Source: Acephala macrosclerotiorum
Lineage: Eukaryota; Ascomycota; Leotiomycetes; Helotiales; Mollisiaceae
Direction: 5' to 3'
Assembly: GCA_014904845.1 (NCBI GenBank)
Contig: MU119436.1
Location: 25,567 to 89,566 of the forward strand
Length of the DNA stretch: 64,000 nucleotides
The notes under the pieces are model-generated. The model had not been told where the DNA came from, did not search any database, and saw only the letters and a program-made list of their open reading frames with translations. This document shows positions 34,191-45,773 of the stretch, piece by piece. Both the position numbers and the translations under genes were made by a program. Position 1 is the stretch's first letter. Every line of letters begins with the position of its first letter.

Positions 34191-37100
34191 TTTCATTGCT
34201 TTGCTAAAAATCATAAAAATATAATTGGAATAAAAACACTAACTTGATATAATTGGATTAGAAAAGAAAATTCGAGAACATTATTATATTGTAGTACCGA
34301 AAGCACTTGCTCGTTAAAACTCCTTTGAAACGACGATACTAGTAGTATAGTACTAGTTTATATTGTTCGAGAAAAAAACGATTTTTGAGTGGACTTCAAT
34401 AATTGGAATTATTTTAGTGAGAAATATACAATTATATTTAAAAAAAATAAAAACGAAATTATAACGAAAAAAGAAATTAATAATATCGAAATAAAGTTTT
34501 ATCATAGTATTAAATTTATATATATTACTTTTTATTAATTTATATTAATAATTAAAAGGTTTATATATTTTATTTATTTTAAATTTTTTTAAAATAAAAT
34601 TTTAAAAATTATATTAATAAAAATCATTTAAAAATATATATTATAATAATTATAATAAATAAATTTTATTTAATTTATAATTAAATATTATATAATTACG
34701 TTTTTTATTATTTTTTAATTTTTTTTTCTTTTTTGAATTTATTATTAAAAACGAATTTTTTATTAAAATAATTTTTTTTTAATATTTTAATTTTTATATT
34801 TTATTAATTAATTTTATAATATATCGTTAAAAATATTATAATTATTCGTAATAAGTTTTAATTAATTTATATTATATTATATATATTTTTATTATTGATT
34901 TTATAAAACGTTTTACGAAATTAAATAAAATTTATATTAAAATATATTATATTAAATTTTTTTAATATTAAATAATATAAATTATTTATTTTATTTAAAA
35001 AAAAAAATAATTATATATTTTAAATTAATTAAAATTAAAATTAAAATTATAATTTTTATATTATATAATATAATATAATTATTTTTTTTTTTTTATTTAT
35101 TTTAATAAAATTGTATAATTTTTATTTTATATTTAAAATTTAAAATTTTTTAATTTAATATTAAAAATATTTTATTATTATTAAATTTAAAATTTTTAAA
35201 ATTTTTATATTAATTAATAATTTTTTTTTTTAATTATTAAATTTAAAATTTTAAATTTTAAATAAAATATTATTATTAATTTATTATTTTAATTTTTTAA
35301 TATATTTTATAAATAATTTTAATTATAAAAAATATTATATTATTAATTTAATTTTTTTTAATATTTTAAAATTCGTTAAAATAAATATATAAAAATATAA
35401 TTTTTTTTACGTTTTTTTAAATTTATTATTAAATTATAATTTTTAATTTATTTTTATAAATAATATTTAAATAGTTTTTAATTAATAATAAAATTATTTA
35501 TTTATTTATTTATATTTAATAAAATCGTTATTAAAAATATAATAAATTAAATTTTTATTATTAATAAAAAATATTAAATTGAAAAAAAAAATATAAAATT
35601 AATTATATAATAATAATAAAATAAATTTTTTATATATTATAAAAAAATAAAAATAAAAATATATTAATTTTTTAATTATTATTTAAATTTAAAAAAACGA
35701 TTTTATTGTTTTAATTATATTTTAAATATATTTTATTTTTTAATTTTATTAATATTATAAATTAATAATTTTATTTATTATTTTCTTTTAAAAATTTAAT
35801 TAAAATTTAATATTATTTTTTTAATTATATTAAATAATACGTTTATTAATAAAACGATTAAATTTTTAATTTTTAATTTTTTTATAATTATATAAATTTA
35901 AATAAATTATTATATTAACAAATTTTATTCAATTAATTTTAATTTAAAAATCGTTTAAAATATTTAAAACGTTTAAAAATATTTAAATTAATTAAAATAT
36001 ATAAATTTAAAATATTAATTTTTTAAATTAAAAATATTAAAATTTTCGATTATATATATATATATATATTTTATAAAATATTTTTAATTATAATTAATTA
36101 TTAAATTATTTTTTTTATAAATAAAAAAAATATTATACGTTTATTATTTTATTAAAATTATTTTTTTAAAATATTATTTTTTTAATAAATAAAAATTTCG
36201 TAAAATAAAACGTATATTAAAAATTTTTAAAATTATATAAATATATTTTAATAAAAAATATTAAAAATTTTATATTTAAATACGTATATAATAAAATTAA
36301 TAAAATTTTTTAAAATAAAATTTTATAATATAAAAATTTTTATATATAAAATTTTAAATAATTTAATTTTAAATTTATTAAATATTTTATATTTATAAAT
36401 TTTAATATATATAAAAAATTTAAACGTTTAAAACACGTTTAAAAAATTTAAAAAATAATTTTTATTTAATTTTAATTTAATTATTATTAAATTCTCGATT
36501 AAATTAAATTTTTATTAATATAAAATAATTTTATAAATTTTTTAATAAAATAAAAAATAGAATTTATATATGAATTTATTAATTTTATATATAATTTTAA
36601 ATAAATATATATATTATTTTAATATTTTTTATTTAATTTTTTTAATAAAAAGTTTTTTTTTTTAAAAAAAATCAATTTAATGATTTATTAAACGAATTAA
36701 TAATAAATTTGTTTTTTATTATTATTTAATATATATTTTATTTTATAAATTTTATAAAAAAATTATAAAATTTTTAATTTTATTAAACAATAAAAATTAA
36801 TAAATTAATAGATTTTTTAATATTTAAAATAAAAATAAAAACAAATTATAAAATTTTATATTATTAAATTTTTTTTTTTTAAAATTTTCATTTTTTATAT
36901 TTAATTATTATAATTAATTTGATTGATTTAAATTATTTTATTTAATATATAATTTTAAAATTTTAACGTTTTATTATTTTAATATTTTAAATAAAATATT
37001 ATATTAATTTTTTTTTTAAAATTTTTATTTTTATATTTAATTATTATAATTGATTTAATATATAATTTTAAAAAAAATTATAAAATTATAAAAAAAATTT

Positions 37101-39798
37101 AATATTTAAAGTAAAAACGTAAAATTGTAATATATTTTATTAAAAAATATATCGTTATTAATATTATTAATTATTTTAATATTAATAATATTAATTTAAA
37201 ATTTATTAAACGTATATTAAAATATTAATATTATTTAAAATTTAATCGTAAAATCGATCGATTTAAATTAAATTTATTAATTTTATATATAAATAATTAT
37301 AAATAATTATAATTTAATTAAAATATTTAAAAATTAAACAATTAAATTAATTAAATATAATTATATAAATATTACGTATAATTATTTATAATCGTTTAAA
37401 AAGGAATTTTTTTAATATTTTTATTAATTAATTATTAATTAAATATTAAATATTTAAATATATAATTATTATATAATACGTATTATTAATAAATCGTTAA
37501 TATTATTAATAATTAATTAATATGTATTTTTTTTTTAATAAAATTATCGATTTTAATATTTAAAATAAAAACGTATTTAAAAATTTTATAATTACAATTT
37601 TTATTAAATACGATTATATTTTATTAATTTATATAATAACGAATTTATAAAATCGTTTAAAATTTAAAATTTGATAATATTTAATCAAATTTTAATTAAT
37701 TTATAAATTTTATATAATTTAAATTAATTAATAAATTATAATTATAAATATAATATATTTAAAATTTTAATATTTATTATATATTATAACAATTTTTAAT
37801 AAATTAATTAAATCGTTTATTATTAATAATATTAATATTACGTATATATAAAAAAATTAATACTAATTTTTAAATTAAATAAATAATTATAATTTTTATA
37901 TAATTATTTAATTCTTTTAATAATTTTATTAAATATATAATTTATTAATATTATAAAAATATTACAATTTTAAATTATTATAAAAACTTTAATATTTTTT
38001 ATTAAAATTCATATATAAATTAATTATTAAAAATATTAATAATCGATTTTTTTTATTTATTTATTTATAATTAATATAAATAAACGAATATTATAATTTA
38101 AATTATATATAATAATTATATTAAAAATTTATATTTATATTAAATTTATTAATTTATAATTAAAAATAATAAAAAGATTTAAATTTTTAAATAAATTAAA
38201 TTTTTTTATTTTTTAAAATTTAAGATTATTTTATTAATAATTTAAAAATAGAAATAATTTATTATTATTTAAAATTAAATTTTTTTTTTAAAATTTAATA
38301 TTTATAATTTTCGAATTAATTAAAAATTAAATATTTAAAATATATTAATAATACGAAAAAATTAAAAAATTTAATTTATTATTATAATAATTAATAATAA
38401 TAATCGAATTTAAATATATATTATAAATAAATAAAAATTATAAATTATTAAACTTTTTATATTTATAATTAAATATATTTATTTTTAATATTAATAATAA
38501 ACTCGAAAATAAATTATTAAATTATATTATTCTAAAATTATTTTATTTTTAAATCGAATAAAAAAAAAAATAAAATTATTAATATTATCAATTAAAAGTA
38601 TATAAATTCGTAAATTTATAAATAAAATTTAAAATATTTATATAATATTAATATATTATAAAAAAATAATAATATGATTTAATATAAAATATTATAAAAA
38701 AATTATTTATTTAATATTAAAAAATAATAATATATTAAAAATAAATTATTAATTTAATTTATATAAATTTTATTAAATTATTAAAAATAATATATATTAA
38801 AAATTTTAAATTTTTTTTTTAAAATTAAAATCGATTATTTTTAAATAATAAAAAATAAATTTTTTTTTAATAAATAATTAATATTTTTTATATATAAAAT
38901 ATATATAAAATTATAAATATAATATTAGTTTAGTGGTCACGTGATGCACTAGGCCAGACTGGGACTAGCGCCGTTTGTACTAGAATTAAAATTATATTTT
39001 TCAATTTTTACGTATTTATTAAATTTATAATTTATAATTAATTAACGAATTATTTAATTTATTTATTTCGTTTTTAATTTATTATAAATAATAAATATTT
39101 CTAATAATATTAATACTAATTAATAATTATTTAATTAATTACGAAGTAATTAAAAATTTAAAAAATATAATATAAAAATAATTTCAAATTTATATTTATT
39201 TTTTAAATTTACGTTTATTACGTAAAATAATAATATTTATAAAAAACGAATAAAAAAACATAAAAACGATTTTAAATTCATATTAATTTATTCGAATTTA
39301 TATTAAAAACGAATTTTTAAAAAAAATTAAATTTTTATTCGTTATTTAATTAAAAATATATAAATATTAATAATAATATTTATTTGAATTCGAATTAAAA
39401 TTTTTAATTTTTTTATTATTTATTATATAATTATTTTTTAAAATCACGAATTTATTTAAAATTAAATTCGTTTATAATAAAAATAAATAAAAAAAAAATT
39501 TTGATTTTATAAATAATAAAAATTTTAATAAAAATTTTTTAAATAAATATATTTTTTATTAATTTAAAATATATAAAAAAAAAAAAATTTAAATAATATA
39601 TAAAAATACTTTTAAAAAAACTTTAAAAAATACACGTAATAAATTTTACGTTTAATATATAAAAATTTTATATATCGTTTTCAAATTTTTTATATATTTA
39701 TAAAATTTAAATATTAAAAAATAAAAAATTTATTATTAATAATTTAAAAAACAGTTTTTTAATAAATTTTTTTTTATAAATAAATATAAATAAAAATT
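34191..39798. repeat. AT-saturated, RIP-destroyed transposon sequence
   Basis: From about 34,430 the sequence is almost only A and T, with no ORF above 60 codons. The few G and C lie mainly in CpG (AACG, ATCG, TACG), and other contexts are nearly absent. This is the end state of repeat-induced point mutation of multicopy DNA. The original element cannot be read. Confidence 0.85.
38926..38990. repeat. Surviving transposon-terminus patch with GTCACGTG
   Basis: Within pure A/T lies a normal-composition patch, GTCACGTGATGCACTAGG followed by CCAGACTGGGACTAGC. It aligns with 17,001-17,060, mostly through C/T and G/A differences, indicating two copies of one element end. Confidence 0.55.
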
Positions 39799-39898
39799 AA
39801 AATGTTTCTCTCGTTCCGAAAGAAAAGGCCCGTCCGGCGGCTCGCTAAGCGAGCCAATAGCGGACGAGCCTTTTCTTTCGGAACGAGAGAAACATTTT
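39799..39898. repeat. 100-bp near-perfect hairpin (palindromic element)
   Basis: Arms 39,799-39,829 and 39,868-39,898 are a perfect 31-bp inverted repeat. Inside it sit a second stem (CGTCCG 831-836 / CGGACG 861-866) and a third (GGCTCGC / GCGAGCC around a short loop at 39,839-39,855). Directly after come further small hairpins (CCGCAGG.., GCCTCGCAGAGGC, AAAGTCTTCGACTTT). The 64-codon ORF across it is only a by-product of the palindrome. It resembles double-hairpin elements of fungal mitochondrial DNA. Confidence 0.85.
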
Positions 39899-41215
39899 GC
39901 TCCGCAGGCCTCGCAGAGGCGCCCCTGCGTGGGACTACAAAGTCTTCGACTTTAGTAATTTATTCTTATTTTAAGTTTCAAATCAAAAGCTCTTAACTTG
40001 AGCGTTTTATAAGTATTTGAAGTTGCCATAGTTATTGAGATGGAATAGTAGTTTGAGATTCTGCCGGGCGGTGAAGCCGATAAGCTGATAAGCTCCTAGT
40101 GCCTAAGGCAGAAACGCACTTGCTATAGAGCTTTACACCAAGGGGACACTTCCTGGGACCCCCGTCTTATATTTAGCTACTACGATTGATTCAATTGATT
40201 ATAAAGAGTTATTTACCAGAGGGAGACCCCCTGGGACCCCCCTCGAGAGCTGCGCAGCTGGATTTTTAAGTATTTTTACAGCTTAGAGCCTTGGAGCCTT
40301 AGGCAGAAACGCGCTTCCGGCAGAGCCTCACACCAAAAGAATACTCCAGGGGGACACCCCCTGGGACCCCCGTCTCTTATATGAGTTGCTACGATCGATT
40401 TAATTACTTTTGATTACTTTACTTAGCATATAATTCCAGGGGGAGACCCCCTGGGACCCCCCTTTAGAGCTGCGCAGCCATAGAGCAGTTCCAGCATTTA
40501 AGTGCCTTAGTGCCTTAGGCATAAACCCACTTTTAGCAGAGCCTCACACCAAAAGAACACTCCAGGGGGACACCCCCTGGGACCCCCGCCTCTTATATTA
40601 AGCTACTACGATCAATTCAATCAATTTGAATCACTTTACTTAGTATATATTCCAGGGGGAGACCCCCTGAGACCCCCCTTGAAAGCTGCGCAGCTATAGA
40701 GATATCCAGCACTTAAGTAAATAAGTGCCTTAATACCTAAGGCAAAAACGCACTTAGAGAGTTTTAGTGTTTCTCACTAGAGCGGTTGCTGCCGGCCTTA
40801 GTGCCTAAGGCAGTAGGGCACTTAGAAGTTTTGCGGTCGCCATTTTTGCTGAGTGCGACTATATTTTATTGATTTGCGCAATAATGGATTAATAGAATCG
40901 CTTGAAACTTGGAATCTAGCGGTATTTAATTGAGTTTCAACTTATTTGTAAGCTTTATATAATTTGGATTAGCTGATATATTATAATTGTAGGCGCAGCG
41001 CGATCGCACGTAAATCGAGATTTTGGTGTTCTTCGCCGGAGCGGCTATATGTTATTCCAAAGCACCCCTGCTGCAAAATTCCTTAATGAACCAATCAAAT
41101 CGCTCCATTTGGGCACCTCGGTTAAATTTGAGTGAAATCGCCCATTGTGAGAAGTGTTGATGTCACGTGCATATAGAAAAGTTGACATTAGTCCTTAAGC
41201 CGGACAGGCAATTAA
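39899..41215. other. Unmutated GC-cluster island, possibly mitochondrial in origin
   Basis: An island of normal composition inside AT-saturated sequence. Its first half has palindromic GC clusters. Its second half (40,800-41,215) is less repetitive, contains CCAATCAAAT and a GTCACGTG at 41,162-41,169, and has no ORF. The style of CCAGGGGG..CCCCCTGG and AGCTGCGCAGCT clusters in AT-rich spacer is like fungal mitochondrial intergenic DNA, so a nuclear mitochondrial insertion is plausible but unproven. Confidence 0.5.
40099..40733. repeat. Three tandem units of palindromic GC clusters, about 200-220 bp each
   Basis: Units start at about 40,099, 40,297 and 40,513. Each contains, in order: GCCTTAGGCA-type palindrome with AGAAACGC, GCAGAGCCTCACACCAAAAG, a stem CCAGGGGGACACCCCCTGG, CTACGATC spacer, a second stem CCAGGGGGAGACCCCCTGG, and the 12-bp palindrome AGCTGCGCAGCT. 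A fourth partial copy follows to ~40,830. Units differ by point changes in both stem and spacer. Confidence 0.85.
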
Positions 41216-41961
41216 TTAATTAAAAAAATAAATTCTTTTTTTTAATAAAATTAATTAATTAAATTAATAAATTAAAAGATTTTAATATTAAGATTTAATA
41301 TTTAAAATATAATTATTTTTACGATTTTAATTATTAATATAAAATTTTTTTTATAATAATAATTATTTTTATAATTATTTTTTATATTTTTTATATTACA
41401 ATTTTTTTATAAATACGAATTTATTTAATATAATATAAAATATTTAATTTTTTTAATATTAATTAAATATATTTATTGGATTATATATAAATTTAATAAA
41501 AATTTATATTAATAATAAAAAATATAATAATATTTTTTATAATATTTTTAATTGTAAATTATTAATTTTTTATAATTATTATAATAAAATTAAATTATTT
41601 TTAAATTAATATAATAAAATATTTTTTATTAATTTTATAAAATATACAAACGTATTTTATTTTAATAAAAAAAATTATTAATTATATATATTTTTATAAA
41701 AAGAAATAATTTTAATAAAAATTATTATAATTAATTTAATAAAATTTAAATTGAATTATTATAATTATTTTTTAATTAATTTTAAAAAAGTTTAATTTAA
41801 TTTATTATTAGAATATTAAACGAAATATAATTTATAAAATTAAATTATTAGTATTTATTAAAATATTAAAAATTTTTATTTTATTTTATATAAATCTATT
41901 AATACTTTTAAAAACGTTTATATTAAATTACGATTAATAATAAATATTTTAACGCGATTAC
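41216..41961. repeat. AT-saturated RIP sequence
   Basis: Same character as the preceding AT domain: almost no G or C outside CpG, no ORF. It ends at the left edge of the solo LTR. Confidence 0.8.
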
Positions 41962-42226
41962 TGTAGTAGGACTATATGCTCTCTCTTTAAAAATCCTTGT
42001 AAATAGCTAGTTTCGAGAGCAGTACTAGTCACGTGTTTTTTAGTACATAAGGAGCTTTCGTTTACCATAGACTAATTAACAACCTTTTCTATTTCTACTT
42101 TGACTCTGATTGATTGATTGATTGATTTACGGATTATTGATTACTTCGAATAAATTTAATTTACTAATTAAAACGAATTGATTTACGATTGAACTTTTTT
42201 ATTTTGTATTTTATTGTTTTTTTATA
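41962..42226 (-). repeat. Solo LTR of the 262-bp LTR family, reverse orientation
   Basis: This 265-bp segment is the reverse complement of the LTRs at 45,512 and 57,371 (TGTAGTAGGACTATATGC here versus the complement of GCATATAGTCCCATTACA there). It starts TG, ends TA (decayed CA) and is flanked by a perfect TTAC at 41,958-41,961 and 42,227-42,230. No second LTR in this orientation is seen, so it is a solo LTR left by recombination. It contains GTCACGTG (42,028-42,035) and a TGAT tandem near 42,107. Confidence 0.8.
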
Positions 42227-45200
42227 TTACGTGAAATATAATAATATAATTTGAATTTTATTTTTTAAAATAAAAAAAACGAGATTAATTAAAATTAAAT
42301 TGATCGTATATATAAAAAACGAGAAAAAAAACGTAATCGAGAATAGAATCGAAAATTTTTTTAAAATAAATATTATAAAAATAATAAATTTTAAAAAAAA
42401 TTATATTAAAAAAAATATTATATTTGTAATAAATCGAAATATTAATTTATAAAATATATAATAAAAAAGCAATAATAAATATATATAAAATTTTAATAAT
42501 AAACTTAATATATAATAAATTAAAAAATTATAATAATTTATTATTAAAATTTTTTTATTAAAATCGAAAAAATAAAAAACTTTTTAAAAAATATTTAAAT
42601 AATAAAAATAAATTAATTATTAATAAATATAAAAATAAAAAACGAAAATAAAAATTATTTTATTAAATTTAAAAAAATTAATAATATATAAATATTAATT
42701 AGTTTATTTATTATATTATTATAAAAAAAATATATTTAATATTTTATAATTATAATTCGAATTATTTAAATCGAATTAATATTTATTTTTTATTTTCGAA
42801 AATTAATATTTTTTAAAATATTTTTAAAAAATTATATTAAATAATAAAATCGTTAAAATATTAATTATTAATTAATTATAATTTATAATATTATAAAAAT
42901 TTAATATTAATATTTAATTAAATATTTTTACGATCGAAATTTATAAAATTCGTTTTAATAAAAAATTATTCGAATTAATATATTATTAAATATTATTATT
43001 TTTTATATTATTTTTATAAATATATATTTTTTATTTTTTATTTAAAATATAAACATTATAAATATAAAATTTAACAATTTTAAAAATATTTTAATTTAAA
43101 AAAATAAAATTGTTTTTATTATAAAAATATAAAAATATTTATAAATATTATTATATTAATTAAAAAAAAATTTAATTTAAATTATTTTATTAATATTAAA
43201 TTATATTAATTATATAAACGTTTTAATTATTTATTAATACGATATTTTATAAAAGATTTTAACGAATTAATTACAATATAAATATTATTATTATTATTAT
43301 TAAATATATAAATAATTATTTAAAAAATTTAAATTTATTTTATAAAATAATTACAAATTTAATTATTTAATTATTGTTAATATTTTATATTTAAATAAAA
43401 AACTAATTTTATAAATAATAAATTCGTTTATAATATTTTAAATTATTAAATTTATAAAAAATATATTTATAAAATAATATAAAATATATTACGTATATAT
43501 TAAATTGATACGTATTAAAAATTATTAAATTATATTGTTTATAACGTTAAAAAAAAATTCGTTTATAAAGTTTTAATAAAACGTTAAAATAATAATAATT
43601 AAAATTAAAAAAATATTTATTAAAATTTATAATAATATAAAAAAAATAAAAAAAATATTATATTTTATTATATCGAGTTTATAAAATTATTCGTAATAAA
43701 TTAATTAAAAAATAAATTAATAAAAATATAATATTATAAATAATAATTAAAATTATTAACGATTTAATAAAATCGAACAATATTATATTTATATTATTAA
43801 TTTTTAAAATTTATTTTAAAATAATTAATAATAATATATTATTATTATTAATTATTAAAAAAATTAAAATAATTCGAATAATTATTAAAAAAAAATATTA
43901 TTTATATATTTAACGTTAAATTAATAATGTATTTATAATAAAAAACAATTTAAATTCAAAGTTTATATTAAATTTATTAATTTTATTTGAAATATATATT
44001 TAATATAAAAAAAACGAATAAAAAAAATTATATAAATTATTAATAATTAATAGAAAAATATATACAATTAATATATTTTACGAGTTAATTAATTTTTATT
44101 TAATAATTATTAAAATTTTATTAGGTAAAAAAAATATTAAAAATTTATAATTAAATTTATAATTAAAAAAATATTTAAAAAAAATTTTATTTTTTAATTA
44201 AAAATTTATTTTTTTAATTTTTTTAATTAAACGAATTAAATTAAAAACTAATTAAAAAATATAATTAAAAACGTTTAAAAAAATCACGAAATAAAAATAT
44301 ATATAATAAAAAATTTAAATAAAATAAATATTATAATTTTATTAAAAATAATAAAAAAAATTATAAAAATTTTAATAATTAATTTTTTATTATTATTATT
44401 AAAAAAATTAAAATCTTTATAGTTTTTATAATATATAAAAAAAAGCAATATAAAATTATTATTAAAATTATAAAAAAAAAATATAATTACAATTTTTAAA
44501 TAATTATTTAAAATATTTTTAAAAAAAAAATTAATAATTTAATTATAAAAAACGTTTTTAATTTTATTTAATATAATTTTATTAAATATAATAAAATTCG
44601 AATTTTTAATTAAAAATTAATTAATAAAATTAAAAAAAAATTATTAATATTTTTTATAAAATATTGAAATTAATAATTTAAAAATATAATAATAAAAAAA
44701 AAATATTTATATAATTTTTAATAATTTAAAAAATTAATTAATAATTAATTATAATATTAATATTTTTTTATTATAATTTCGTTATATTATTTAAATTTAT
44801 ATTTAATTTACGATAAATTTTTAACGATTTATATTAATACGTTTATTAAAAATTTATTATTTATATTTATTAAATACAATTATAATTATTTTAAAATTTT
44901 TATATAAAATTATAAAAATAAAAATATATTAATAAATTATATATTATAAATATTATAAAAAAATATTTATAATTATATCGATATACGATTTTTATTTTTT
45001 AATTACGATTATTAAAAAAAAAACAAGTTTAATAAAATAAAATTTTTAATTAAATTTAAAAAGATTTTAATATTAAAAATATTATTAATTTTTAATAAAT
45101 ATATTTTAATTTAATTTAAAAATATAATTTAATTATAATAATAAATTTAAAATAAAAAAAAATTAAATATTAAAAATAATAAATTAAAAAAATTTATATT

Positions 45201-45252
45201 ATTATAATTTATTAATTTGAAATAATTTTCAATTTATTTATTATTATTTAAT
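42227..45252. repeat. AT-saturated RIP sequence, older than the nested elements
   Basis: Nearly pure A/T with CpG remnants, no ORFs. The segment ~43,700-44,080 aligns loosely with 63,600-63,900, suggesting two dead copies of one transposon. It continues beyond the nested elements at 60,702, being the DNA into which they inserted. Confidence 0.8.
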
Positions 45253-45257
45253 ATTAA

Positions 45258-45443
45258 TATCGATATACAAAAATTCAAATAATATTAAACGAATTATTAA
45301 ATACTAAGATCTTTGTTTTATATTCTGTGATTTATTTTGTTTTGATATTTTCTTTTTAAAAAAAAGAGTTTACGTAATTATATAGAAAAAAAAGTTTTAA
45401 AACAAGCGCGAAATCTAATTGCCACGTGACCTGTGAATTAATA
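45258..45443. repeat. Left LTR of the outer element
   Basis: 186 bp, starting TA (decayed TG) and ending TA (decayed CA). More heavily C-to-T/G-to-A mutated than its partner at 60,511. Confidence 0.8.
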
Positions 45444-45511
45444 CTAGTAATTTTTTCTTTGAAAAGATTAATTCTTTTTAACGAATTTTTTTTAATAAAT
45501 TAATTATATAT

Positions 45512-45773
45512 TGTAGAAAAATAATAAAGTACAAAACAAAAAAGTTCAATTGTAAATCAATTCGTTTTAGTTAGTAGATTAGATTTATTCGAAGTAATTT
45601 GTAATTCGTAAATCAATTAATCAATTAATCAAAGTAGAAGTAGAAAAAATTGTTTTTTTTTAGTTTATAGTAAGCGAAAATTCCTTATGTACTAAAAAAC
45701 ACGTAATTAGTATTACTTTTAAAACTAGTTATTTACAAAGATTTTTGAAAAAAAAATATATAGTTTTATTATA
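45512..45773. repeat. Left LTR of the nested element
   Basis: 262 bp, TG...TA (decayed CA). Strongly mutated relative to the right copy; for example CACGTGACCAG has become CACGTAATTAG. Confidence 0.8.

Noticed and set aside
39802..39996. 64-codon ORF in the GC island
   Set aside because: It is the translation of a perfect hairpin; the sense comes from the palindrome, not from a gene.
40099..40733. CRISPR-like array
   Set aside because: Units are ~200 bp tandem repeats with palindromic stems, without short repeats and unique spacers, and the genome is eukaryotic.
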